A model generated the notes under the pieces. The model was not told the DNA's origin. It saw only the letters and a list, made by a program, of their open reading frames with translations, and ran no database searches. Shown piece after piece: positions 1 through 9,909 of a stretch of DNA of 33,015 bases (position 1 is the first letter of the stretch; each line of letters starts with the position of its first letter). Location of the stretch: positions 1 to 33,015 of the forward strand of contig JAFLCY010000035.1 in NCBI GenBank assembly GCA_017303485.1, read 5' to 3'. The stretch comes from Rhodobacterales bacterium (GTDB taxonomy: Bacteria; Pseudomonadota; Alphaproteobacteria; Rhodobacterales; Rhodobacteraceae). A program made the position numbers and the translations under genes.

Positions 1-606
1 GACTGGCATTGGGACCGGGCGACCTATGGCCGGCTTCTGAAAGTGACCGGCGGCAAGGAGCGGATCGCGGCCTGGTGCGGTGAGATCGGGCATGAGATGC
101 CGCCCGACCAGATCGCCGTGCTGCATGCCGACAAGACGCGGCATTACACATCAATGATGGCAGCGGGGCAGATTGGCCTCAGACCCGGCATCGCCCGGAT
201 CATGGCCGAGGCGCGCGCGCGGGGTGTCGCCCTTGCCATCGCCACCACGACCAGCCGCGCGAATGTCGAAGCGCTGACCCGTGCGGTCTGGGGCGCGACG
301 GCCCGCGAGATGTTCGACGTGATCGCGGCAGGCGACGAGGTAGTAGCGAAGAAGCCCGCGCCCGATGTCTATGAGCTTGCGCTGCGCCGTCTGGGGATCA
401 CCGCCGCGGCGGCCCTTGCCTTCGAGGACAGCCGCAACGGCCTGATTGCCGCGCGGGGTGCGGGGCTGCGCACCATCGTCACGCCGTCGGTCTATACGGC
501 GGGCGAGGACTTCGACGGTGCCTTCGCGCTGCTGGATAATCTCGGGGAGTTCAGCCCTTTTGCCAGCGGAAAGCCCGCCCCGGGGAAGGCGGTGCCCGTG
601 CCGTGA
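1..606 (+). CDS. cbbY: CbbY-type HAD phosphatase (5' partial)
   Basis: The reading frame is open from base 1, so the N-terminus, including the HAD motif I aspartates, lies outside the window; 201 codons remain. The visible part shows HAD motif II (IATTTS), a motif III lysine in KKPAPDVYELAL and motif IV in FEDSRNGLIAARGAG. The opening stretch DWHWDRATYGRLLKVTGGKE resembles the cap region of CbbY proteins of phototrophic and chemoautotrophic bacteria. Family members remove phosphate from xylulose-1,5-bisphosphate, a Rubisco inhibitor; that this copy does so is inference. It stops 104 nt before hupT on the same strand. Another beta-phosphoglucomutase-like HAD phosphatase is the main alternative. 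Confidence 0.8.
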   Translation, partial: DWHWDRATYGRLLKVTGGKERIAAWCGEIGHEMPPDQIAVLHADKTRHYTSMMAAGQIGLRPGIARIMAEARARGVALAIATTTSRANVEALTRAVWGATAREMFDVIAAGDEVVAKKPAPDVYELALRRLGITAAAALAFEDSRNGLIAARGAGLRTIVTPSVYTAGEDFDGAFALLDNLGEFSPFASGKPAPGKAVPVP

Positions 607-710
607 GATGTGCCGTACCGCCCGCCCCCTGTTCAACGCAAGGTCATGCTCCTAGACTGGCGGCACGGGAATGGAGGCGGCCCCGGCGCGGGGCCGAACG
701 GACAGAACGG

Positions 711-2042
711 ATGGCGCGCGCGATCAGTGACGAGGTGACACGGCCGGCGGATTTCTCGGAAACCGCCTGGGCCGATGTGCTGACGGCGGTCGACCGTACC
801 TATGCCGATCTGGTCGACTATCAGGAACGGCTTGAGCAGCAGAACTCCGAGCTTGAGGAGTTGCGGCGCTTTCTCGCCTCGGTCCTGGGCTCGGTCTCTG
901 ACGTCATGCTCGTCACCTCGCGCGAGGGATCTGTGCAGGAGGTCAATGCCTCGCTGCTGGCCCGGACCGGGCTTCAGCGCGACGCGGCGACGGGCCGGGC
1001 CGTGGCCGAACTGTTCGACCCTGCCGACCGCAAGCGCCTTCTCGACGCCATGACGGAGGTGCAGAGCCGTCGCCAGCCCCAGACGATCGAAGCCGGGCTT
1101 TCGACCGCCGAGGGGCCGACGCCGATCGAGCTGAACATCAGCCCGCGGCTGGATGACCGGGGCCGGGGCGTCGGGCTGGTGCTGATCGGGCGCCCGGTGG
1201 GTGAGCTGCGTCAGGCCTATCAGAACCTGGGCGACAGCCACCGTGCCTTGCAGGAAACCCAGAGCCAGCTGGTGCGGAACGAAAAGCTTGCGGCGCTTGG
1301 CAGGTTGCTGGCCGGGGTGGCGCATGAGCTGAACAACCCGATCAGCTTCGTCTATGCCAATGCCCATGCGCTTGAACGCTATGCGACCAAGTTCGAGACC
1401 TATTTCACTCGCGTCCAGCAGGGCGCGAGCCGGGCCGAACTGGTGGCACTGCGCGAGGAGTTGAACCTTGACCGCGAGTTGCGGAACCTGCGCGACGCGG
1501 TGCAGGGCGCGCGCGACGGGGCCGAACGGGTGCGCGATATCGTCGAGGATCTGAGGCGGCTGTCGGCGGATGGCTCGGGCGAGATGGTGGTTTTCGATCT
1601 GGTGGAAACCACGCGGATCGCCGCGACCTGGGTGCTGCGTGGGGCGAAGGAAGCGCCGAAGGTCGAGACCCGGGGCGCGGCACGTCTGATGGTGCGGGGC
1701 AGGCCGGGCCATATTCAGCAGGTCGTCATGAACCTGGTCCAGAACGCCGTCGATGCGCTGAAGGGCTGCGAAGGGGCGGCGATCACCCTGACGCATGGCT
1801 GCGAGGATGGCATGGCGGTGCTGGAGGTTGCCGACAACGGGCCGGGCGTGCCCGAAGGCGCCCGCGCCGAGATTTTCGATCCGTTCTTCACCACGAAACC
1901 CGTGGGACAGGGCACCGGGCTTGGCCTGTCGATCAGCCACAAGATCGCCGAGGAACATGGCGGCGCGCTGCGTCTGGTCGAAGGCGCTTCCGGAGCGGTC
2001 TTTCGCCTGACACTGCCTGCGGAGGATGGCCAATGCGGGTGA
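711..2042 (+). CDS. hupT: HupT, hydrogen-signalling sensor histidine kinase
   Basis: A soluble 443-residue histidine kinase with no membrane segment. In order it has a short coiled coil (about 36-55), a PAS-like domain (about 55-165), an H-box HELNNP with phospho-acceptor H205, an N-box (QVVMNLVQNAVDAL, about 337-350), a G1 box DNGPGVP (about 375-381) and an F/G2 region (FDPFFTTKP then GTGLGLSISH, about 389-410). In Rhodobacter capsulatus HupT partners with HupUV and phosphorylates HupR, which shuts off hupSL when H2 is absent; the order here is the same. The ATG at 711 is preferred to an in-frame ATG at 603 because it gives close to the family length (about 456) and the extra N-terminal residues are Arg-rich and domain-free. 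Its last 10 bases overlap hupU. Confidence 0.92.
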   Translation: MARAISDEVTRPADFSETAWADVLTAVDRTYADLVDYQERLEQQNSELEELRRFLASVLGSVSDVMLVTSREGSVQEVNASLLARTGLQRDAATGRAVAELFDPADRKRLLDAMTEVQSRRQPQTIEAGLSTAEGPTPIELNISPRLDDRGRGVGLVLIGRPVGELRQAYQNLGDSHRALQETQSQLVRNEKLAALGRLLAGVAHELNNPISFVYANAHALERYATKFETYFTRVQQGASRAELVALREELNLDRELRNLRDAVQGARDGAERVRDIVEDLRRLSADGSGEMVVFDLVETTRIAATWVLRGAKEAPKVETRGAARLMVRGRPGHIQQVVMNLVQNAVDALKGCEGAAITLTHGCEDGMAVLEVADNGPGVPEGARAEIFDPFFTTKPVGQGTGLGLSISHKIAEEHGGALRLVEGASGAVFRLTLPAEDGQCG

Positions 2043-3025
2043 TCTGGCTACAGGCCGCCGGCTGCGGCGGCTGCACCATGTCGCTTCTCTGCGCCGAGGA
2101 CCCGAATGTGCTGGACCTGCTGGCAGGGGCTGGCATCACGCTGGCCTGGCACCCCGCGCTCTCGGTCGAAACCGGGGCCGAGGCGCGGGCGATCCTGGAA
2201 CGGGCGGCATCCGGCGAGGACGCGCTTGACGTGCTGTGCGTCGAAGGCTCGGTAACACGCGGGCCGAAGGGGACGGGGCGCTATCACATCCTGTCGGGAA
2301 CCGGCGTGCCGATGCTGGACTGGATCACCCGGCTGGCGGGCAAGGCGCGTCATGTGGTCGCGGTGGGCTCTTGTGCGGCCTTCGGTGGCGTCACTTCGGC
2401 GGGGGGCAACCCGTCGGATGCGGTTGGGCTGCAATACGAAGGCGCGCATCCCGGTGGCGCCCTGCCTGCGACCTTCCGGTCGGGGAGCGGCCTGCCGGTC
2501 ATCAATGTCGCGGGCTGCCCGACGCATCCCGACTGGGTGACGGAGACGCTGCTGATGCTTGCCGCTGGAACCTTGGGGCCGGACGGGCTGGACGGCTATG
2601 CAAGGCCGCGCTTCTACGCCGATCATCTGGTCCACCACGCCTGTCCGAAGAACGAGTTCTACGAATACAAGGCCTCGGCCCGGAACCTGTCGGAGATCGG
2701 CTGCATGATGGAGCATCTGGGCTGCGTCGGCACGCAGGCGGTGGGCGATTGCAACATCCGGCCCTGGAACGGCAACGGCTCCTGCACGCGGGGCGGCTAT
2801 CCCTGCATCAACTGCACCGCTCCCGAGTTCGAGGAACCGCGCCACGCCTTCACCGAGACGCCGAAGATCGCCGGGATACCGATTGGCCTGCCCTCCGACA
2901 TGCCGAAGGCCTGGTTCATGGCGCTGGCCTCGCTGTCCAAGGCGGCGACGCCGGACCGGATCGGGCGCAATGCCACCGCCGACCGCATCAAGGTGCCGCC
3001 GACGCTGCGAAAGCCGAAGTCATGA
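2033..3025 (+). CDS. hupU: HupU, small subunit of the regulatory (H2-sensing) hydrogenase
   Basis: This 330-residue protein aligns with [NiFe]-hydrogenase small subunits but starts directly at the cluster domain (MRVIWLQAAGCGGCTM), with no twin-arginine signal peptide, so it should stay in the cytoplasm. The proximal cluster ligands are C11, C14, C114 (GSCAAFGG) and C162 (AGCPTHP). Unlike HupS in the same locus it lacks the two extra cysteines: Gly is at both positions. The C-terminal part carries further cluster residues (HHACPKNEF, MMEHLGC, GDCN, SCTRGGYPCINC). It pairs with HupV to signal H2 to HupT. The start overlaps hupT by 10 nt and the end overlaps hupV by 4 nt (ATGA), which suggests translational coupling. 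Confidence 0.94.
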   Translation: MRVIWLQAAGCGGCTMSLLCAEDPNVLDLLAGAGITLAWHPALSVETGAEARAILERAASGEDALDVLCVEGSVTRGPKGTGRYHILSGTGVPMLDWITRLAGKARHVVAVGSCAAFGGVTSAGGNPSDAVGLQYEGAHPGGALPATFRSGSGLPVINVAGCPTHPDWVTETLLMLAAGTLGPDGLDGYARPRFYADHLVHHACPKNEFYEYKASARNLSEIGCMMEHLGCVGTQAVGDCNIRPWNGNGSCTRGGYPCINCTAPEFEEPRHAFTETPKIAGIPIGLPSDMPKAWFMALASLSKAATPDRIGRNATADRIKVPPTLRKPKS

Positions 3026-4455
3026 CCGAACTGGTCGTCGGCCCTTTCAACCGCGTCGAGGGCGACCTTGAGGTGCATCTGACCGTCAGCGATGGCCGTG
3101 TGGCCGAGGCGCGCGTCAACTCGCCCCTTTATCGCGGGTTCGAGCGGATGCTCGATGGCAAGGACCCGCGCGATGCGCTGACCATCACGCCGCGCATCTG
3201 CGGCATCTGTTCGATCAGCCAGTCGGCGGCGGCGGCACGGGCCCTGGCGGCGGCGCAGGGCCTGACGCCCGCACCGATGGGCGAGATCACTGCGGCGCTG
3301 ATCCACGCGGTCGAGAATGCGGCGGACCACCTGACGCATTTCAACCTGTTCTTCATGCCGGACTTCGCCCGCCCGGCCTATCAGGCACGCGCCTGGCGTG
3401 GTCGCGCGGTGAGCCGCTTTACCGCCATGGAAGGCTCCGCCGCGCGGGCCGCTGTCGAGGCGCGGGCGGCGCTGATGCATATCCTGGGGCTGTTGGCCGG
3501 GAAATGGCCGCATACGCTTGCCATCCAGCCTGGCGGCGTGACCAAGACGCCGACGCAGCGCGATCTGGTCAGGATCGGCACCAGCCTGCGGGCCTTCCGC
3601 CGCTATCTGGAAGAGGTGCTGTTCGGCGCGCCGGTCGAGGAGTTTGCGGAGCTTTCCTCGCCCGAGCAGCTTGAGCAATGGAGCCGAGGTGATGCCGGAC
3701 TGTTTGCCGAGATTGCCGCCGACCTTGGGCTTGCCGGGATCGGGGCGGGACCGGGGCGCTATCTCTCATACGGTGCCTATCCATTTCCCCACGGGGAAAT
3801 GGGGTTTCGCGGCGGCCTCTGGCATGACGGCGTTCAGTCACCCATCGACCCCGCCAAGATCGTCGAGGACCTGAGCCATGCCTGGATGCTGGGGCCTGCC
3901 GCGCATCCGCATCAGGGCGCGACCCTGCCGGACGAGGACATGCGCCAGGGCGCCTACAGCTGGTGCAAGGCGCCGCGCTATGGCGGCAAGGTGGTCGAGA
4001 CCGGGGCGCTGGCGCGGCAAGTGACGGACGGGCATCCGCTGGCGCTGGCCTTCGCTTCTGTCGGTGGCGGCGGAGTTCTGGGCCGTGTCGCCGGACGGCT
4101 ATTGGAACTGGCGCGGACGCAGATCTTCATGGAGGATTGCCTTGCCCGGATCGACCCGCGCGAGCATTTCATGCTGCGGGGCCCGATCCCGGCCAATGGG
4201 CAAGGGGCGGGGCTGGTCGAGGCGGCGCGCGGGGCGCTTGGCCACTGGCTGACGATCGAGAAGGGCCGGATCGCGCGCTACCAGATCATCGCTCCGACGA
4301 CCTGGAACTTCTCGCCCCGCGACGCTGGCGGGGTGCCGGGCGCGCTGGAGGCGGCTTTGGTCGGCGCCGAGGTCGGCGAGGGCGAGGTCACGCCGCTGAC
4401 GGTCCAGCATATCGTGAGGAGTTTCGATCCATGCATGGTCTGCACGGTGCATTAA
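3022..4455 (+). CDS. hupV: HupV, large subunit of the regulatory (H2-sensing) hydrogenase
   Basis: This 477-residue protein has the N-terminal NiFe-site motif RICGICS (C60, C63) and the C-terminal motif DPCMVCTVH (C471, C474). It ends exactly on H477, so there is no tail for an endopeptidase to remove, as is typical of sensor hydrogenases. I62, between the first Cys pair, and F110, 48 residues later, match the Ile/Phe pair known to narrow the gas channel of regulatory hydrogenases; HupL here has V76 and L124 at those positions. The start overlaps hupU by 4 nt, and hypF follows after 70 nt. A near-perfect 22-nt palindrome lies inside the gene at 3781-3802. Confidence 0.95.
   Translation: MTELVVGPFNRVEGDLEVHLTVSDGRVAEARVNSPLYRGFERMLDGKDPRDALTITPRICGICSISQSAAAARALAAAQGLTPAPMGEITAALIHAVENAADHLTHFNLFFMPDFARPAYQARAWRGRAVSRFTAMEGSAARAAVEARAALMHILGLLAGKWPHTLAIQPGGVTKTPTQRDLVRIGTSLRAFRRYLEEVLFGAPVEEFAELSSPEQLEQWSRGDAGLFAEIAADLGLAGIGAGPGRYLSYGAYPFPHGEMGFRGGLWHDGVQSPIDPAKIVEDLSHAWMLGPAAHPHQGATLPDEDMRQGAYSWCKAPRYGGKVVETGALARQVTDGHPLALAFASVGGGGVLGRVAGRLLELARTQIFMEDCLARIDPREHFMLRGPIPANGQGAGLVEAARGALGHWLTIEKGRIARYQIIAPTTWNFSPRDAGGVPGALEAALVGAEVGEGEVTPLTVQHIVRSFDPCMVCTVH
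3781..3802. repeat. Perfect 10-bp inverted repeat inside hupV
   Basis: Arms CCATTTCCCC (3781-3790) and GGGGAAATGG (3793-3802) are exact reverse complements around the two bases AC. The repeat lies in the hupV frame, encoding about YPFPHGEMG. As DNA it is a 22-bp dyad; as RNA the loop is too tight for full pairing, but most of the stem could form. No second copy was seen in this window. Function unknown. Confidence 0.7.
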
Positions 4456-4525
4456 CGGCAGGGCTGGGATCTTCGGTCAAGCCGGACGAGGGCCCTGCCG
4501 CCGCCCGCGAAGGGTGTTGGGCAGG

Positions 4526-6781
4526 ATGAAAGCGGGAGCGGAAAATTCCCTCAGCATCCGGGTGCGTGGGCAGGTGCAGGGCGTAGGCTTCCGCCCGTTC
4601 ATCTGGCAACTGGCGCGGGAGTTCGGCCTTCGGGGCCAGGTGCTGAACGACCCGGAGGGCGTGCTGATCGAGGCGGCGGGGGCCGGGATCGACGCCTTCG
4701 TCGCGGCCATCCCCCTGCGGGCGCCGCTGCTGGCCCGCGTCGATGCGGTGGAGGTTGCCCCTTTCGACGGCGAACTGCCCGAAGGTTTCGAGATCGCCGC
4801 CTCGCGCGGGGCGGGGGCAGAAACGCGGGTGACGCCGGATGCCGCGACCTGCCCGGCCTGTCAGGAGGAGATCTTCAGCCCCGGCCGCCGTGAGGGCTAT
4901 GCCTTCACCAACTGCACCCATTGCGGGCCGCGCTTCACCATCCTGAACGGGCTGCCCTATGACCGGGCGAAGACCACGATGGCGGCCTTTCCGATGTGCG
5001 ATGACTGCCGGGCGGAATACCAGGACCCCGCCGACCGGCGCTTTCACGCGCAGCCCGTCGCCTGCCCGGTCTGTGGGCCACGCCTCTGGCTTTGGGCCGA
5101 AGGTCGCGAAGTGGCGGGGGATGCTGTCGCTGAGACGGCAGGGCGGTTGCTGGCGGGCGAAATCGTTGCGGTGAAGGGGCTTGGCGGCTTTCATCTGGCC
5201 TGCGACGCGACCGACTCCGAGGCAATCTTGCGCCTGCGGCAGCGCAAGCGGCGGCCCGCCAAACCCTTCGCGCTGATGGCGACCCTTGCGATGATCCGCT
5301 CCCATGCCCTGCCCTCGCCCGAGGAGGAGGCGTATCTGGCCGACCCTGCGGCACCGATCCTCCTGCTGCCCTCGCGCGGCACCTTGCCCGAGGGTCTTGC
5401 CCCCGGCATGACCACGCTGGGCTTCATGCTGCCGTATACGCCGCTGCATCACCTTCTCATGCGCGCCGTCGGGCGGCCTTTGGTCATGACCTCGGGCAAC
5501 CTGTCGGGCGAGCCGCAGGTGGTGGGCAATGACGAGGCATTGGAGAAGCTTGCCGGGTTTGCCGACGCTTTCCTGTGCCATGACCGCGACATCGCGCGGC
5601 GGCTGGACGATTCCGTCGAGCGGCTGACGGCGCAAGGCCCGATGGTCCTGCGCCGGGCGCGTGGGCGGGTGCCGGGCACCCTGCCTTTGCCGCCGGGCTT
5701 TGAGGGGGCCGGTCAGGTCGTGGCCTATGGCGGGCAGATGAAAGCGGCGATCTGTCTCTTGAAGAACGGGCAGGCGCTTCTGTCGCATCACCTGGGCGAG
5801 CTTGACGAGGCGCTGACCTATGAAGAGTTCCTAAAGGCCGATGCCGACTATGCCGCGCTGTTCGACCATCGGCCGGAGAGGGTCGCGGTTGACCTACACC
5901 CCGATTTCCGCGCCACCCGGCACGGGCGGGCGCGGGCCGAGGTGCAGGGGCTGCGGCTGGTCGAGGTGCAGCATCACCACGCCCATCTTGCCGCCTGTCT
6001 GGGCGAAAACCTCTGGCCGCTGGAGGGCGGCAAGGTCGCGGGGATCATTCTTGACGGGCTGGGGCTTGGCCCGGACGGGACGGTCTGGGGCGGCGAGGTC
6101 CTGCTTGGCGACTATCGCGGCTACGAGCGGCGCTTCTGGCTGAACCCCGCACCGCTGGTCGGCGGCGACCGGGCGCAGGCGGAACCCTGGCGGAACGCGC
6201 TGGTCCGGCTGGACCAAGCGGGGCTTGCGGACTGGGCCGATAGGCTCTTCCCGGATCAGCCGCGCGATCCGGTGCGGCAGGCGGCGGCGAAGGGGATCAA
6301 CGCGCCCCTATCCTCCAGCGCGGGGCGGCTGTTCGACGCGGTCGCGGCCTGTCTGGGGCTATGCCCGGCGCGGCAAAGCTATGAGGGCGAGGCGGCAATG
6401 CGGCTGGAGGCGCTGGCGGCGCGGGCGCCCTCAACCGAAGGCAGCTACGAATTCGAAAGCTCCGGGACGGAGATCGACCCCCGGCCAATGTTCACGGCAC
6501 TTCATGCCGACAGCCTGCAGGGGATTGCCCCCGAGCGTATCGCCGCACGCTTCCAGATCGGGCTGGCACTGGCCTTCGCCAATCAGGCGCGCAGGCTGGT
6601 CGAAAGCGGCGAGGCCCGCGCGGTGGCCCTGTCCGGGGGCTGTTTCCAGAACCCCGGCCTGCTTGCGGCGACGGTCGCGGCGCTTGGCGATGTGCCGGTG
6701 CTGATCCAGCGCAAGGTGCCCGCGAATGACGGCGGGCTGGCGCTGGGACAGGCACTGATCGCGGCGGCGGATACCGGCTGA
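4526..6781 (+). CDS. hypF: HypF, carbamoyltransferase for NiFe cyanide-ligand synthesis
   Basis: HypF uses carbamoyl phosphate and ATP to put a carbamoyl group on the C-terminal cysteine of HypE, the precursor of the CN ligands. All family domains are present over 751 residues: an N-terminal acylphosphatase domain (RVRGQVQGVGFRPFIW, about 11-26), a double zinc-finger region starting at C109/C112 and running through CTHCGPRF, CDDC and CPVCGPRL to about 185, a YrdC-like domain (about 195-380), and a Kae1-like C-terminal domain with QHHHAH, GLGLGPDGTVWGGE and LSGGCFQN. The ATG at 4526 follows GAAGGG at a reasonable distance; a GTG at 4514 would add four residues and is the alternative. It belongs to the hupTUV group. 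Confidence 0.95.
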   Translation: MKAGAENSLSIRVRGQVQGVGFRPFIWQLAREFGLRGQVLNDPEGVLIEAAGAGIDAFVAAIPLRAPLLARVDAVEVAPFDGELPEGFEIAASRGAGAETRVTPDAATCPACQEEIFSPGRREGYAFTNCTHCGPRFTILNGLPYDRAKTTMAAFPMCDDCRAEYQDPADRRFHAQPVACPVCGPRLWLWAEGREVAGDAVAETAGRLLAGEIVAVKGLGGFHLACDATDSEAILRLRQRKRRPAKPFALMATLAMIRSHALPSPEEEAYLADPAAPILLLPSRGTLPEGLAPGMTTLGFMLPYTPLHHLLMRAVGRPLVMTSGNLSGEPQVVGNDEALEKLAGFADAFLCHDRDIARRLDDSVERLTAQGPMVLRRARGRVPGTLPLPPGFEGAGQVVAYGGQMKAAICLLKNGQALLSHHLGELDEALTYEEFLKADADYAALFDHRPERVAVDLHPDFRATRHGRARAEVQGLRLVEVQHHHAHLAACLGENLWPLEGGKVAGIILDGLGLGPDGTVWGGEVLLGDYRGYERRFWLNPAPLVGGDRAQAEPWRNALVRLDQAGLADWADRLFPDQPRDPVRQAAAKGINAPLSSSAGRLFDAVAACLGLCPARQSYEGEAAMRLEALAARAPSTEGSYEFESSGTEIDPRPMFTALHADSLQGIAPERIAARFQIGLALAFANQARRLVESGEARAVALSGGCFQNPGLLAATVAALGDVPVLIQRKVPANDGGLALGQALIAAADTG

Positions 6782-6824
6782 GTGCTGCACCGCGGCTGGA
6801 AAGCCCGTGTCCGCAACAGACAGG

Positions 6825-6841
6825 AAGCAGGTCACCTGCTT
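6825..6841. promoter_or_regulatory. 17-nt dyad upstream of hupS, candidate activator site
   Basis: AAGCAGGT (6825-6832) and ACCTGCTT (6834-6841) are exact reverse complements around one C, about 185 nt upstream of the hupS start codon and 44 nt after the hypF stop. In Rhodobacter capsulatus HupR binds a dyad about 150 nt upstream of the hupS transcription start, so the position is right for an HupR site. The sequence does not contain the published TTG-N5-CAA pattern, so the assignment is inference. It could instead be a weak hairpin after hypF, but no T-run follows. Confidence 0.4.
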
Positions 6842-6878
6842 GCCGCCAGCGTCGGCCGCATCACTGCCAAAACCGACT

Positions 6879-6911
6879 TATACCATTGAATCATATTCAG
6901 AAATTTTAATC
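6879..6911. promoter_or_regulatory. AT-rich patch before hupS, candidate IHF region
   Basis: An AT-rich stretch stands out in an otherwise GC-rich locus. On the minus strand, bases 6891 to 6879 read ATTCAATGGTATA, which I score as 11 of 13 to the IHF consensus WATCAANNNNTTR, with A/T-rich sequence on its flank. IHF bending between HupR and RNA polymerase is established for the Rhodobacter capsulatus hupS promoter, and this patch lies between the dyad and the gene. No convincing -35/-10 pair was found nearby. Confidence 0.3.
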
Positions 6912-7017
6912 CTGACCCAAGACCGATTTCGCCTGTCACATGCCGGTTTCCCTTCCATCCTGATCCCATCGCGCGGGCCGAGGCCTGCCTGGTGCCAATG
7001 GATCAGGGGAGGGAACA

Positions 7018-8103
7018 TTGTCTCAGATCGAAACCTTCTACGAGGTCATGCGCCGTCAGGGGATCACCCGGCGCAGCTTCATGAAATACTGCTCGCTGAC
7101 TGCGGCGGCGCTTGGCCTTGGCCCGGCCTTCGTGCCGAAGATCGCCCATGCGATGGAGACGAAGCCGCGCACGCCGGTGATCTGGGTGCATGGGCTGGAA
7201 TGCACCTGCTGTTCGGAAAGCTTCATCCGCTCGGCGCATCCCCTGGCCAAGGATGTCGTGCTGTCGATGATCAGCCTGGACTACGACGACACGCTGATGG
7301 CCGCCGCTGGGCACCATGCCGAAGCCGCGCTGATGGACACGATCGAGAAATACAAGGGCAACTACATCCTTGCCGTCGAAGGCAACCCGCCGCTGAACGA
7401 GGACGGGATGTACTGCATCGTCGGTGGCAAGCCCTTCGTCGAGCAGCTGAAGATGGCGGCGGAACATGCCAAAGCCATCATCTCCTGGGGGGCCTGCGCG
7501 AGCTATGGCTGCGTGCAGGCGGCGGCGCCGAACCCGACACGGGCGACGCCGGTCCACAAGGTCATCCTCGACAAGCCGATCATCAAGGTGCCGGGCTGCC
7601 CGCCCATCGCCGAGGTGATGACCGGGGTGATCACCTACATGCTGACCTTCGACAAACTGCCGGAGCTTGACCGCCAGGGCCGGCCGAAAATGTTCTATTC
7701 GCAGCGCATCCACGACAAATGCTACCGCCGCCCGCATTTCGACGCCGGCCAGTTCATCGAACACTGGGACGACGAGAACGCGAAGAAGGGCTACTGCCTG
7801 TACAAGATGGGCTGCAAGGGCCCGACGACCTACAACGCCTGTTCCACCGTGCGCTGGAACGAGGGCACCTCCTTCCCGATCCAGTCGGGCCACGGCTGCA
7901 TCGGCTGTTCCGAGGACGGGTTCTGGGACCAGGGCTCGTTCTACAACCGCCTGACCAACATCAAGCAGTTCGGGATCGAGGAGAACGCCGACAAGGTCGG
8001 CATGACGGCGGCGGGCGTCGTCGGCGGCGCGGTTGCGTTGCACGCGGCGGTCTCGGCGCTGAAACGCGCGCAGAAGAAAACCCAGGAAAAGGTGGAGGGC
8101 TAA
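7018..8103 (+). CDS. hupS: HupS, uptake [NiFe]-hydrogenase small subunit (six-Cys proximal cluster)
   Basis: HupS carries electrons from the NiFe site through three Fe-S clusters to HupC at the periplasmic face of the membrane. The 361-residue precursor has a twin-arginine signal (RRSFMK, R18-R19) and a likely cut after A45 (IAHA|MET). Cysteines C62, C64, C65, C160, C165 and C194 match the six cysteines that hold the [4Fe-3S] cluster of oxygen-tolerant (group 1d) enzymes. Distal and medial ligands lie in [18 protein letters not shown] and HGCIGC. A membrane anchor spans about 323-345. Translation appears to start at TTG 7018, 4 nt after AGGGGAGGG (7005-7013); the next in-frame ATG (7048, residue 11) would remove conserved residues (SQIETFYEV) before the Tat motif. 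hupL follows after 3 nt. Confidence 0.96.
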   Translation: MSQIETFYEVMRRQGITRRSFMKYCSLTAAALGLGPAFVPKIAHAMETKPRTPVIWVHGLECTCCSESFIRSAHPLAKDVVLSMISLDYDDTLMAAAGHHAEAALMDTIEKYKGNYILAVEGNPPLNEDGMYCIVGGKPFVEQLKMAAEHAKAIISWGACASYGCVQAAAPNPTRATPVHKVILDKPIIKVPGCPPIAEVMTGVITYMLTFDKLPELDRQGRPKMFYSQRIHDKCYRRPHFDAGQFIEHWDDENAKKGYCLYKMGCKGPTTYNACSTVRWNEGTSFPIQSGHGCIGCSEDGFWDQGSFYNRLTNIKQFGIEENADKVGMTAAGVVGGAVALHAAVSALKRAQKKTQEKVEG

Positions 8104-8106
8104 GCC

Positions 8107-9897
<1,791 letters not shown>

Positions 9898-9909
9898 GGG
9901 AGAAAGAGA

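Noticed and set aside
679-695. GGCCCC-GGCGC-GGGGCC stem-loop just before hupT
   Set aside because: Six-bp GC stem without T-run; such hairpins are common by chance at this GC content, and a translational role cannot be supported.
4388-5791. A 467-codon minus-strand open frame opposite hypF
   Set aside because: Shadow frame; Arg/Gln/Pro-rich composition without motifs.
6782-7017. Published HupR pattern TTG-N5-CAA in the hupS promoter region
   Set aside because: Every TTG and CAA in the gap was checked by eye and none has the partner at the right spacing.
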